From Chryseobacterium sp. Marseille-Q5410 (GTDB lineage Bacteria > Bacteroidota > Bacteroidia > Flavobacteriales > Weeksellaceae), in assembly GCA_946892665.1 (NCBI GenBank), contig CAMPOT010000002.1:186001-250000 (forward strand): a stretch of DNA of 64,000 nt, given 5' to 3'. A program made the translations under genes and the position numbers. This document shows, piece by piece, positions 44,210 to 53,008 of the stretch. The number at the start of each line of letters is the position of its first letter. Positions within the stretch are counted from its first letter, which is position 1. A model generated the notes under the pieces. That model ran no database searches. It had not been told where the DNA came from and saw only the letters and a list, made by a program, of their open reading frames with translations.

Positions 44210-44225
44210 TATAGAAAATATTACA

Positions 44226-46100
44226 ATGCATAAATTCTGGTATCATTCTCCGGTTAGATTTTTTAGGACCTTAGCAGAGCATGAGGATAAAACCAACCCG
44301 CAGAATAGCCAGTATTTCGGAAGCGTTGGGAATCCCTATCCTTTAGAAATCAACCAATATCACCGCTTTTTAATCCCAAACGATAATAACACCGTACCCA
44401 CTCCCGATCTGGAATTGTGGGTTTCTGGCGTTCGCATTCCTGCGCATTTTACTATTGTTGGTGATAAGCTGCATTATGTAACCTTTGTTAGTTTACAACC
44501 GGTTTCAGGGCGTTTTGAGATTAAAGCTGACAATGTTACTCTATTTTATTCCAACTGCATTAAATTCATGGATTCAAGCGATGGGAACGGCAGAAAATAC
44601 ATTAGAGTTGCAACGAAGCATTTATATGACCGTAATTTATTCTTATACAAAGATCGCCACTATTGGACTGTTACTAATTTACCTGCATATTCTTTAGGCC
44701 TTTTTACCGCTGAAGTTGATGTAAACAATGCAAGAATAGGTGGTAATTCTACCTTAAAAGTTCGCGAAACATCAATTGATGAATCTGTTACTTATGAATT
44801 TCAAGCTGAGGGCGATGCTAATGTTTTAGCGTTTATTCAGGTGCATTCTACGAATAACGAATTTTACATTGATAATACCAAAAGAACTTCACTTGCAAAA
44901 TTAGATCCGGATGAGTTCGCGATGAATGGGCGGATGAAATTCACGAACGTAAAAGATAAAAACGGCTACAATATAATTTTAGATGAAGATGGAGTTTTTG
45001 ATGATGTTTATTTTATCTACTCAGACGAAATTATCTATAATTACACCTATTCACACGAGCCAGAAAACGATACAAATAGCGGAGAATGGTTCTTAGCAAA
45101 CTTACTTTTCAACAACTATTTTAACGCCTTTGGTATTGTTTATAATTGTGATTTAAAAGTTCAAATTGAAAGTGTTCCAGTTAAAGGATTTTTGGCACAC
45201 AATACCACAAAACAAATCTTTGCTCCAAATGACGTTATTTCATATTGCGAAAAAGATAATTTGGTTTATTACCCGAATGGCTTTAATAATAATTTAGGAG
45301 TATCTGGAAATTTCTCTGAAACATTTTCTTATAAAATTATAGATCAAGATGGCAGGATAGGCAGACTTACCACTCACACGCTTGTTATGACCGACAGCGC
45401 AACCGAACCAATCGACATATCAGTTTCGATTCTTTGGAATGATGATACTTCTGCACCGAAAACGGGAACTTTAGGAAATGTTATCGTGAAATTAGGAAGT
45501 TTAATCTTTGATCCTGCCGATCCAGTGGTAACTCAACAATGGGAAGTTTGGAACGGTACGGAGTGGGTGTTCTATGCCGATAAAACAGCCGACAGCCAAA
45601 CTATTGCACTTCCTTATGAATTTAACCAAATCCGCTTAAAAGTAGTTTCTCAGTACAGCGTTACAGCTTACTCAAACGTTCTAAGTTACACCAAAACAGC
45701 GGTTGCAAATATCTACATTACAGATAGAGTTCACGTTCCTGGCAGTGGAGTTACCACGTACAAACTTCACGTTGAAAACGAACCGTTTACCGGATTCATT
45801 AACACAACTGGAGAGAAAACAGCGAACGTGAAAAACAGCTTTGTCGATAACACCTTTGCAGATAGGTTATTCATTCCTGCTGGTTATGCTGTTGGTGATA
45901 TTGCAACCAAATCGAAAGCAGTAACTATTCCGATAGGTGTTTACGATTGTGAATTAACGGTGCAAGGTGCTCCAGTTTCATTCATGCAAGACGTTGAAGC
46001 ATGGGGCAAGGTTGCGTTTGGATTTACAACAAATTATGCAGATTCAGCACCTACAACAAGAGCAGAAACAAGGTTATTTGTACCAACACCAGAAGCGTAA
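44226..46100 (+). CDS. Tail structural protein, baseplate/fibre module
   Basis: 624 residues, no signal peptide. It begins MHKFWYHSPVRFFRTLAEHE and is beta-rich throughout; the second half contains Ig-like domains (PAEVTQQW-type pattern near 410-490: VVTQQWEVWNGTEWVFYADK, IALPYEFNQIRLKVVSQYSV). It heads the third rightward transcription unit, which continues to the lysis genes. Likely a baseplate or fibre-anchoring protein; the role is inferred from order. Confidence 0.6.
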   Translation: MHKFWYHSPVRFFRTLAEHEDKTNPQNSQYFGSVGNPYPLEINQYHRFLIPNDNNTVPTPDLELWVSGVRIPAHFTIVGDKLHYVTFVSLQPVSGRFEIKADNVTLFYSNCIKFMDSSDGNGRKYIRVATKHLYDRNLFLYKDRHYWTVTNLPAYSLGLFTAEVDVNNARIGGNSTLKVRETSIDESVTYEFQAEGDANVLAFIQVHSTNNEFYIDNTKRTSLAKLDPDEFAMNGRMKFTNVKDKNGYNIILDEDGVFDDVYFIYSDEIIYNYTYSHEPENDTNSGEWFLANLLFNNYFNAFGIVYNCDLKVQIESVPVKGFLAHNTTKQIFAPNDVISYCEKDNLVYYPNGFNNNLGVSGNFSETFSYKIIDQDGRIGRLTTHTLVMTDSATEPIDISVSILWNDDTSAPKTGTLGNVIVKLGSLIFDPADPVVTQQWEVWNGTEWVFYADKTADSQTIALPYEFNQIRLKVVSQYSVTAYSNVLSYTKTAVANIYITDRVHVPGSGVTTYKLHVENEPFTGFINTTGEKTANVKNSFVDNTFADRLFIPAGYAVGDIATKSKAVTIPIGVYDCELTVQGAPVSFMQDVEAWGKVAFGFTTNYADSAPTTRAETRLFVPTPEA

Positions 46101-46102
46101 AC

Positions 46103-47704
46103 ATGGCACACACAGTAGAAATAAAAGAGATTATAAACGGGGTGCAAATCACCGAAACGATTGATGGAAATATTGTTGAAAAACTTATTTCGCATCAATC
46201 TAAACCGTTTTTGCGTACTACCAACGAAACGGACGAAGAAACGTATCAGGTTTTGGATATTGTTGGGGAAATTTACAACACACCAGCACTCGCTACCGAT
46301 TTTAGGATTATAGACAAAAACGGTAATGTTTTTATTCCTGCTGATGGTGTTGAATTAATTGAATACTCAAAAAAAATCAGGGCGTTTCGACCGGATGCCG
46401 ATGTTAATGAAGTCTTAGCAGTTGGACCGATAACCACCACTTCAAACTCGGTTACTTTAGGACTTCACGCAAGCGGAACTAATGCGGTAAGGATTGATGG
46501 GCTTACCTACGAAAAATATTATCCGGATTTATTCAATTTCACACCCGTAACCACTGGAGTTAAGATACTTATCATCTATGCTTTGCCAGATGCGCAGGTA
46601 TTTCATTTAGTACAGGGTGCGGAAGCTGCGGAAGCTATAGAACCGGAACTTCCGGCCGGTGCGTTGTTTATCCGTAGGATTGTCGTAACCACAGAAGGCG
46701 CCGATGTAGACCCCGAAACTCTTTCCGGCTACATTGAAAAACGCGAAGCCGCGTGGAAGAGCGTTGTGCTTACGTCTGCCGGAAATTACAGCCTGCCTTT
46801 TTCTGCTGATGACAATATATCGAATTTCTTTATCACGAAAAAAGGAACTAATATCCAAACGATTACCGGGATTGATAAGACGTCGGATGCGGATAAATCC
46901 TATAACGGCCGGGAATTCTTAATTTTTAATTACGCAGGAACGGATATTATTCTGAATTCTACCTCCGGGAACTCCTCTACACAGTGGCTGTTTCTGAGCC
47001 TGCAAACGCCGATTACGCTAAAAGCGAGGCAATCTGCCCGGGTGAAGCTAAGAAACGGGATTTTATATGTAATCCAGAGCGGAGGTTCCGCATCTTTCCC
47101 GGAAACTGGAAACAATGCAGATGTTCTTGTAAAAGACAGCGCAGTAGATGGTGGCGTGAAGTGGAGCAACCGATTGACGAACGTGGAAACTGGGAAACTC
47201 GATAAACCACCAACAGATGGTTCTTGGGTAATAACTAAATCAGGAAGTAACATCACCTATACAGATGCTTCTACTTTTGGTCAGAATATCGCTAATACAA
47301 ATCTTACATGGAGTGCTGATAGAACTCAGAATCTTAATGCAAAAAAACTAAGTTTTACAGGTGGTAGAGTTTCTGTTCCTGCTTTGGAGTTAGAGATTAC
47401 TGCTGAGAATAGTGTGCCGAATAAAATTTGGACTGATGGTGCTGATTTTTGGCTTACTAATAATTTAGGTATTAATACAAAAATTACTGAAAATAAACTT
47501 GTACAAGGTAATTATAATCCTCCAACGTTAGCTCAAATAGCAGCAATGAATTTATTTAGAGGAGATTACTATAAGCATATTGGCACTGGTCAAATAAGCC
47601 AATTTAACGGAGAACTGCTAGATAATTGGTATTGTTCCGTAGCTGAATGGAATGCTTTATCAGTGGCTCAAAAAAACGCAGTTAAAAATTTTAATGTTTA
47701 TTAA
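46103..47704 (+). CDS. Tail fibre protein, mosaic
   Basis: 533 residues from ATG 46103 (MAHTVEIKEIINGVQITETI). The N-terminal half is fibre-stem-like (TDFRIIDKNGNVFIPADGVE); the middle has SFPETGNNADVLVKDSAVDG and WSNRLTNVETGKLDKP, a repeat pattern common in phage fibres and side tails; the end (GDYYKHIGTGQISQFNGELL) looks like a tip domain. Base use changes from GC-richer to AT-richer near 47.25 kb, inside the gene, which suggests an exchanged receptor-binding end. Confidence 0.65.
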   Translation: MAHTVEIKEIINGVQITETIDGNIVEKLISHQSKPFLRTTNETDEETYQVLDIVGEIYNTPALATDFRIIDKNGNVFIPADGVELIEYSKKIRAFRPDADVNEVLAVGPITTTSNSVTLGLHASGTNAVRIDGLTYEKYYPDLFNFTPVTTGVKILIIYALPDAQVFHLVQGAEAAEAIEPELPAGALFIRRIVVTTEGADVDPETLSGYIEKREAAWKSVVLTSAGNYSLPFSADDNISNFFITKKGTNIQTITGIDKTSDADKSYNGREFLIFNYAGTDIILNSTSGNSSTQWLFLSLQTPITLKARQSARVKLRNGILYVIQSGGSASFPETGNNADVLVKDSAVDGGVKWSNRLTNVETGKLDKPPTDGSWVITKSGSNITYTDASTFGQNIANTNLTWSADRTQNLNAKKLSFTGGRVSVPALELEITAENSVPNKIWTDGADFWLTNNLGINTKITENKLVQGNYNPPTLAQIAAMNLFRGDYYKHIGTGQISQFNGELLDNWYCSVAEWNALSVAQKNAVKNFNVY

Positions 47705-47706
47705 TT

Positions 47707-48765
47707 ATGCCAGTTGCAGTAACGAAATATATTGAAGATAAACGTATTTTAAGAACTGTTAAACCTGATGGTAAGGATAATAGTTTTTTAGATGCAGATA
47801 TAGACCTTATGGCTGGTTTTAATACTGGCTCAACCCCAAGATGGATAAAATATGATTTTATTACAGTTATTCCAAAAGTAGTTTATCATTTGAATTGGGG
47901 GCATAATGGATATTTAATGAAAGAGTTTTTTAATGTGTCAAGTGTTACTATTGATATAATGCCAGGTATAAATGGAAATGGTGGAGTTGTCGGTGATAAA
48001 GTTCATGCTTTTTTTATTTCTTTTTTCTTTTCTAACCCTGAGCTTATTCAAGAAGTAATTTATACATCGAATAGTAGAAATAATAGACCTCTATGGGGTA
48101 AGCATAATGTAAGTAAAAGATTATTAAATCTTAAAAAACTAACAATGTCTCCATGCGATACTGCTGATATTTTTCAAGGTTTACTAAAAAATCCAGTAGA
48201 ATACATGAAAGTAATCTGTGATAACCCTTGTTTTTATAATAATAATTTGGCAGAACAAATGACAAGTTTAAAATATATTGATTTCACTGCGTTCAAAGGT
48301 GATAATACAAGGTTATATAAATTCCCTCCAAACCTAATATATATGCGCATAACCGTATATCAATCGGGCATATTTGATATTAAAGATTATTTTTCCAATA
48401 CTAAAAGAATGGGATTAAGTATAGAGGGATTTATTAATGGCGCAGATAATGTTACATATTCAGGCGGTGCAATATTCCCTGAACATATTGTAGAGACTGT
48501 CGATATGCCCGTCAGCTACATATTTAGGTTAGCTAATACGCATTATCTAATATCTAAACCAACCTCTGATATGATTTCACAATTTATTATTGACTTTGCA
48601 AATCAAGTAAAGAGTGTAACTCTTGCTAATAAAAGAATATTAATACAAGGTATTCAACCCAATACTTCTTATACTGATTTATCACAACCTTTATATACAA
48701 CATACGCAGATTCGTTAAATTATATTATAAATACTTTAGGAGTTACTGTAACATACCCAAATTAA
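47707..48765 (+). CDS. AT-rich putative receptor-binding protein
   Basis: 352 residues, starting two bases after the fibre gene. Strikingly AT-rich compared with its neighbours. The middle shows leucine-rich-repeat-like spacing (NLKKLTMSPCDTADIFQGLL, MTSLKYIDFTAFKGDNTRLY, FPPNLIYMRITVYQSGIFDI), as in BspA-like surface proteins. Together with its place at the end of the fibre module this suggests a receptor-binding tip or adhesin. No catalytic motif. Confidence 0.5.
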   Translation: MPVAVTKYIEDKRILRTVKPDGKDNSFLDADIDLMAGFNTGSTPRWIKYDFITVIPKVVYHLNWGHNGYLMKEFFNVSSVTIDIMPGINGNGGVVGDKVHAFFISFFFSNPELIQEVIYTSNSRNNRPLWGKHNVSKRLLNLKKLTMSPCDTADIFQGLLKNPVEYMKVICDNPCFYNNNLAEQMTSLKYIDFTAFKGDNTRLYKFPPNLIYMRITVYQSGIFDIKDYFSNTKRMGLSIEGFINGADNVTYSGGAIFPEHIVETVDMPVSYIFRLANTHYLISKPTSDMISQFIIDFANQVKSVTLANKRILIQGIQPNTSYTDLSQPLYTTYADSLNYIINTLGVTVTYPN

Positions 48766-48767
48766 CA

Positions 48768-49331
48768 ATGAGAACAGAACAAATAATACCAACACAAGTA
48801 CAAGGCTTAATTGATGTAATTAACTCACAAGATTTAGTTCTTGCGGAAGTTCCTTTAGATACTTTGATAATAGATGGAGTAGAACATGAACAGATTCTAA
48901 GAGTAAAAGATGTGAACATTGCTTTATCCGTAGAGTTTTTAAAGGTAAATCCAAAGAGAATTTTAATCAATAAAATTTCAGGTGCAGAAATAGACTTAAA
49001 TCTACCAGTTCCAGATTGGACTAAGACAGGTTCAGATATGATGGCTTTAGTAGGAGAAGATGGTCAAAGAATGTACTTTGAAACAAAGTATTATGACGAT
49101 GTGTTAATTCAAGAAGGATGGTATGATGAAGATTTAGAGCAAGATATTCCACCTGTGTATGAAGAACAACTGGTTGAAACTAAGCAGGAAGTTAAGTTAG
49201 TACCTACGTTGAAGTTTTTAATACTAATGGTAGGAAGTAAAGCATTCAAAACAATATTTGAAATGTTTACACATCAATACGTTAACGATATTAAAGCTGA
49301 AAACCCTGACTTTTTTAAGAATTTGAAATGA
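48768..49331 (+). CDS. Fibre-associated protein or chaperone candidate
   Basis: 187 residues: MRTEQIIPTQVQGLIDVINS at the start, an acidic middle (GWYDEDLEQDIPPVYEEQLV) and a helical end (LKFLILMVGSKAFKTIFEMF). It lies directly after the putative receptor-binding gene, where fibre assembly proteins are often encoded. No family recognised. It overlaps the next gene by four bases (ATGA). Confidence 0.5.
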   Translation: MRTEQIIPTQVQGLIDVINSQDLVLAEVPLDTLIIDGVEHEQILRVKDVNIALSVEFLKVNPKRILINKISGAEIDLNLPVPDWTKTGSDMMALVGEDGQRMYFETKYYDDVLIQEGWYDEDLEQDIPPVYEEQLVETKQEVKLVPTLKFLILMVGSKAFKTIFEMFTHQYVNDIKAENPDFFKNLK

Positions 49332-49741
49332 AACACTTTTTAAAACTCATTCTCGAAATCATCTTCCTGATCATAGGCACGCCTATTTTCTGGCTTGTTG
49401 CGGTTCTTGGATTTTGCTATACGTTTTTGAAACATTTAATAAAATTAGATTATTCAATTTCAAAACAGCTTACGCCTATTTTGCGAAGTGTAAATCTTAT
49501 TAATGATTGCTTTGCGAACGCGGCAGGTGGTGAAATGCTGAACGATATTTTTAAAGTTAAAAATGAGATTGTAAGATTCGGGAAATGGTATGAAACGATT
49601 TCAGCAGTCACAGGACTTTTAAAAATTTATGAAAAGGATATTTGGCTTAGAAGATTCCTGAAAATATTAGGAAAAAACCACTGCGAAGAAGCACCAACGG
49701 AAATGCAGTTGGTGTATTATAAAACAAAATTTGAGAAATGA
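49328..49741 (+). CDS. Phage membrane protein
   Basis: 137 residues with one long or two short membrane segments at the N-terminus (LKLILEIIFLIIGTPIFWLV, then AVLGFCYTFLKHLI) and a cytoplasmic basic remainder. It overlaps both neighbours by ATGA junctions. It may belong to the lysis group or modify the host envelope; it is not recognisable as a known holin family. Confidence 0.55.
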   Translation: MKHFLKLILEIIFLIIGTPIFWLVAVLGFCYTFLKHLIKLDYSISKQLTPILRSVNLINDCFANAAGGEMLNDIFKVKNEIVRFGKWYETISAVTGLLKIYEKDIWLRRFLKILGKNHCEEAPTEMQLVYYKTKFEK

Positions 49742-50235
49742 AAAACCTAACATTCATATTCCTACTACTTTCAACACTCGCATTTTCGCAGAGTTTGAAA
49801 CCTATTATAGGCGTGAAGTTCAGCGGTGGGATTTCCTATGCTATGGATCACGAATATTTTTCGGGAGTTGCAGGAATTAGATATGCACCTTTAAACGAGA
49901 ATTTCGCATTTTCTGAAATTGATTTATCGGGTGAGTACATTTACGATTACTTGCAGGAGTTCAACGGTGCGCATAATTTCTACGTTCTGAAATTGCAAGG
50001 AGCGAAGCCAGTAAATGAGTGGATGAGCTTCACATATTTTGGGGGTTACATGGGTTTATTAAGCAATGATACAAAAGCGAATTTCAAGCCGTTAAAATCA
50101 AATTTAGTTTGGGGCGCAGGAATAAGATTAGCAAGCGATGAACTGACCGCAGAAGCACTTTATGAGAATTTGGGAGGTTATCCGCATTTATCAGTGGGAG
50201 TAGTGTTTCCGCTTTGGGAGTTATTGATAAAATAA
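49738..50235 (+). CDS. Phage-encoded small outer-membrane-like protein
   Basis: 165 residues with a clear signal peptide (MKNLTFIFLLLSTLAFSQS) and a mature part of alternating beta strands rich in Gly/Tyr/Phe (GVKFSGGISYAMDHEYFSGV, AGIRYAPLNENFAFSEIDLS, FTYFGGYMGLLSNDTKANF, NLVWGAGIRLASDELTAEAL) ending in VFPLWELLIK. It looks like a six-to-eight-strand beta barrel, unusual in a phage late operon. Confidence 0.65.
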   Translation: MKNLTFIFLLLSTLAFSQSLKPIIGVKFSGGISYAMDHEYFSGVAGIRYAPLNENFAFSEIDLSGEYIYDYLQEFNGAHNFYVLKLQGAKPVNEWMSFTYFGGYMGLLSNDTKANFKPLKSNLVWGAGIRLASDELTAEALYENLGGYPHLSVGVVFPLWELLIK

Positions 50236-50248
50236 AATAAAAAAAACA

Positions 50249-50713
50249 ATGGTAGATAAAGCCTTAAATATCACTTTAAATCTTGGTTCTGTTCTTACTT
50301 TGCTGGTCGTAAATGATGCAGTGCATGAGAGAAATTACGGATTTATTGAGATTATGTATGATCCTATATTTTACATCATTCTGGTTTCTGGAATCGGAAT
50401 CGCTTTGACTACCGACAATAAAGATCCGCAGGTTGAGATTGAGAATCCACGGAAATACTTTATTTATTCTTTTTTCTGCTCGGTGTGCCTTTCTGCCCTT
50501 GTAGTCGGGGCGAAAATAGAGTTGCAGATCGGCTGGCTGATGTTTTACGGATTAATAGCGGTAACCACAACGCTTTCTCCGACAATTGTAAGAAAACTAA
50601 TGACCGTACTTCCGGATATTTTTTCCGAGGGAATCGGTGGAATCTTCTCATCGTTTTTCAGGTGGGGAGCTTCAAAATATTCTAACGAAAAAAAAGAAGA
50701 AGGAAATGATTAG
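50249..50713 (+). CDS. Holin-like membrane protein
   Basis: 154 residues with about three membrane segments (YDPIFYIILVSGIGIALTT, YFIYSFFCSVCLSALVVGA, GWLMFYGLIAVTTTLSP) and a charged, Lys/Glu-rich C-terminal tail. Position before a coiled-coil lysis-type protein and the amidase suggests a holin that opens the inner membrane for the endolysin. The family is not recognised with certainty. The next start codon lies inside its 3' end. Confidence 0.6.
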   Translation: MVDKALNITLNLGSVLTLLVVNDAVHERNYGFIEIMYDPIFYIILVSGIGIALTTDNKDPQVEIENPRKYFIYSFFCSVCLSALVVGAKIELQIGWLMFYGLIAVTTTLSPTIVRKLMTVLPDIFSEGIGGIFSSFFRWGASKYSNEKKEEGND

Positions 50714-51740
50714 TATGTATGACTTATCCCCGTATGACTTCATTCTGCTATGTATGCACGGAATATCTGCCATGCTGTACCTGGTTCTTGCAGTCAAGAT
50801 TGCACAGTTAAAAAAATACCTAAAATGGAACGCACACATTTACCCACGAATGATGATTGCGAGTATAGGAATATCAATTGTTTTTTTATCTGAAATTGTT
50901 GCTCAAAACTATTACAACATTTTCTTTCACTTATTCATGTGGCTTTTTGCCCTTAATCAGTTTGCAGAATTATTCAGATTGGTTGATAAATACAATAAAA
51001 TTGAAGAACTACAAAAACAAATACAAATGAAGAACTTATTTATTTACCTGATTATCGGAACGCTTTTCCTTACTTCATGCGGAGGCAGAAAAGCAGAGAT
51101 TGAGAAACTTACCAAGGAACGCACGGAAACGGCGCAAAAACACCGTGAAGAAGTAGAAAGGTTGAACACTTCCATTAAAGAAAAAGAACAGCGAGAACGC
51201 GAGCAAAAAAAGGAAATCGAAAGTAAAAAAAATCAGATTGAAAAACTGGAATCTGAAAACATAAAACTTATCGAAAAACTGAAAGAAGAAAAGAAAGACG
51301 ATATTTCCATTAAGAATGCGAACGGAACCGTAATTGTAACCGACAGCAACGGAAACTCTTACCAAATCCCAAGCGGTGAAGGTACGGAAATAAATAAAAA
51401 AAGCGAAAGCACCTTATCAAAGGAACTGGAATCTGTCACCGAAAAACTAAACAGAACGCAGGAAACAAACGAATTTCTGAACGCTGTAATTTCAACAAGG
51501 GATAAAACGATTAAAGAAAAACAAGCCGAAATAGAAGCCTATAAATCGCTCAGTGAAAACCAACGGAATCAGATCATCGAAATAGAGAAATCGAAAAAGA
51601 AAAACACCGAAAGAAAAGCCTATCCGGTTTATTGGTGGATTATTTTAGGAATAATGTTAACAATATTGATTCAGTTGCTATGGAAAGCCTATGTAGCAGG
51701 AAACCCTATGTTTAAAATCTTTAAAAAGCAAACACAATGA
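50706..51740 (+). CDS. Membrane/coiled-coil protein with embedded lipoprotein start (spanin-like?)
   Basis: 344 residues from ATG 50706. First 100 residues: three membrane segments (FILLCMHGISAMLYLVLAV, MIASIGISIVFLSEIVAQ, IFFHLFMWLFALNQFAELF). At 51027 an in-frame ATG opens MKNLFIYLIIGTLFLTSCGG, a textbook lipoprotein signal with lipobox LTSC. A long coiled coil (about 128-205 and 235-310) and a C-terminal membrane segment (YWWIILGIMLTILIQLLW) follow. Between holin and amidase genes, such a protein could span the envelope as a spanin. Whether one or two products are made cannot be told. Confidence 0.55.
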   Translation: MISMYDLSPYDFILLCMHGISAMLYLVLAVKIAQLKKYLKWNAHIYPRMMIASIGISIVFLSEIVAQNYYNIFFHLFMWLFALNQFAELFRLVDKYNKIEELQKQIQMKNLFIYLIIGTLFLTSCGGRKAEIEKLTKERTETAQKHREEVERLNTSIKEKEQREREQKKEIESKKNQIEKLESENIKLIEKLKEEKKDDISIKNANGTVIVTDSNGNSYQIPSGEGTEINKKSESTLSKELESVTEKLNRTQETNEFLNAVISTRDKTIKEKQAEIEAYKSLSENQRNQIIEIEKSKKKNTERKAYPVYWWIILGIMLTILIQLLWKAYVAGNPMFKIFKKQTQ

Positions 51741-52375
51741 AAATTATAAAAGAAAATTTCCCAGAATCCCAATATTACAAAGTCGCTAATCCGAAGAAAA
51801 TAATTGTGCTTCATCATACTGTTTCGGGTGTTGGAGTTGCAGGAGATATTAATTGGTGGAAAAAAACACCAGAGAAAGTAGGAACACCGTATATTATCGC
51901 AAGGGATGGAACGATAACCCAAGTATTTGATGATAAGTATTGGATTCATCATTTAGGCGTTAAATCGCATCAATTAAAGCAGTTCGGCAGTACCATTACC
52001 AATGACAGACTTAATCAAATCTCAATCGGTATAGAGTTGGATTCGTGGGGTGGTTTGGTTCGCAGAAATGGAAATTGGGTAAACGATAACGGACTTATTA
52101 TTCCTGAATGCGATGTGGTTCCGTATCGTGATGGTTACCGTGGTTATTTTGGCTTTGAAAAATATACAGATGCGCAGATTCAGGCTTTAAAAGAATTGAT
52201 GATTGATATTTCAAAACGCCACAATTTGCCACTAAATTACTTTCCTGAAATGTTTAGCTTCAATGAAAAAGCAGTAAAAGGTTATCACGGAATTTGGAGC
52301 CATACTTCTTTCAGACCAGATAAATCGGATGTTCACCCACAAATTAACCTTATCGAAATGCTGAAATCATTATAA
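51737..52375 (+). CDS. N-acetylmuramoyl-L-alanine amidase (endolysin)
   Basis: 212 residues, Amidase_2 (type 2 amidase/PGRP) fold: zinc ligand His in IIVLHHTVSG, then WIHHLGVK, SIGIELDSWGG, and the C-terminal SHTSFRPDKSDVHPQINL with the further His and Asp ligands. It cuts the bond between N-acetylmuramic acid and L-Ala. No signal peptide, so release depends on the holin. Overlaps the preceding stop (ATGA). Last gene of the rightward programme. Confidence 0.92.
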   Translation: MKIIKENFPESQYYKVANPKKIIVLHHTVSGVGVAGDINWWKKTPEKVGTPYIIARDGTITQVFDDKYWIHHLGVKSHQLKQFGSTITNDRLNQISIGIELDSWGGLVRRNGNWVNDNGLIIPECDVVPYRDGYRGYFGFEKYTDAQIQALKELMIDISKRHNLPLNYFPEMFSFNEKAVKGYHGIWSHTSFRPDKSDVHPQINLIEMLKSL

Positions 52376-52418
52376 GCAAATTCACTTATAAAATGCAATT
52401 ATAAGCTAATTAAATAAT

Positions 52419-52455
52419 CGTCCCCTGCTTTACATTTCCGCTAAAGTGGAGGACG
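52419..52455. other. Hairpin downstream of the amidase gene
   Basis: Nested complementary arms CGTCC...GGACG (52419-52423, 52451-52455) and CTTTA...TAAAG (52428-52432, 52442-52446). No T run follows. It lies in the 202-base gap between the convergent late and early units and may be an RNA processing or stability element. Confidence 0.35.
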
Positions 52456-52506
52456 TTAAAATATAAGCCAGCGAACCAATCTGACTTAAAAATGAGATTA
52501 TCTGTT

Positions 52507-52537
52507 AATCCTTCGTTACAACGAGGGATTTTCTTTT
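52507..52537 (+). terminator. Terminator of the rightward late operon
   Basis: AATCCTTCGT (52507-52516) and ACGAGGGATT (52521-52530): stem of nine pairs with one mismatch, loop TACA, then TTCTTTT. Confidence 0.7.
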
Positions 52538-52577
52538 GCCACAAGATGTAAAAGAGCGCTTCCTTTATTCATGGGAT

Positions 52578-52772
52578 TTAGCAGTTGTTTCTTGATTGCC
52601 ATTCAAAATCTAAAACTTCGTCGGGGTGTGATTTCTTTCGACAATATGGACATTTATAAATTTCTCCATTTTCAACAAAAGAATCTTTTCTTAATCTTGG
52701 ATATTTACCATTTCTCTTTTTGCAAGATTTACAACCACAAAGGCTTGGTTTTTTACAGTGTGGGCAGTCCAT
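52578..52772 (-). CDS. Small zinc-ribbon protein
   Basis: 64 residues. Cysteine knuckles CPHCKKPSLCGCKSCKKRNG at the start and CPYCRKK further on suggest two zinc sites. Last gene of the leftward early operon, adjacent to the next gene without a gap. Similar tiny Zn-ribbon proteins are common in phage early regions; function unknown. Confidence 0.65.
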   Translation of the reverse strand: MDCPHCKKPSLCGCKSCKKRNGKYPRLRKDSFVENGEIYKCPYCRKKSHPDEVLDFEWQSRNNC

Positions 52773-53006
52773 TTATTTTTCGGTTTTAATTCTGTCGTTT
52801 GGGAGGTCACGAATTACGGGAATTGCATTATTCCATTTATCAAATATAATTTCCACACACTCCGCTTTAGTAGCTTCTCGGACTTGTATTCCAAACTCGA
52901 TTAAATCATCTGCGGAAAACTGCATTAGTTCAAAAGACCATCTGTCTTTTGTAAGTTCGTGGTTTGGGAATAACTGTATTATCATTTCCTCAAATGTCTT
53001 TTCCAT
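52773..53006 (-). CDS. Small early phage protein
   Basis: 77 residues, acidic and helical: MEKTFEEMIIQLFPNHELTK, then FSADDLIEFGIQVREATKAE. It ends exactly where the zinc-ribbon gene begins and the next gene upstream ends two bases before its start, so it is part of the leftward operon. No family recognised. Confidence 0.6.
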   Translation of the reverse strand: MEKTFEEMIIQLFPNHELTKDRWSFELMQFSADDLIEFGIQVREATKAECVEIIFDKWNNAIPVIRDLPNDRIKTEK

Positions 53007-53008
53007 TT

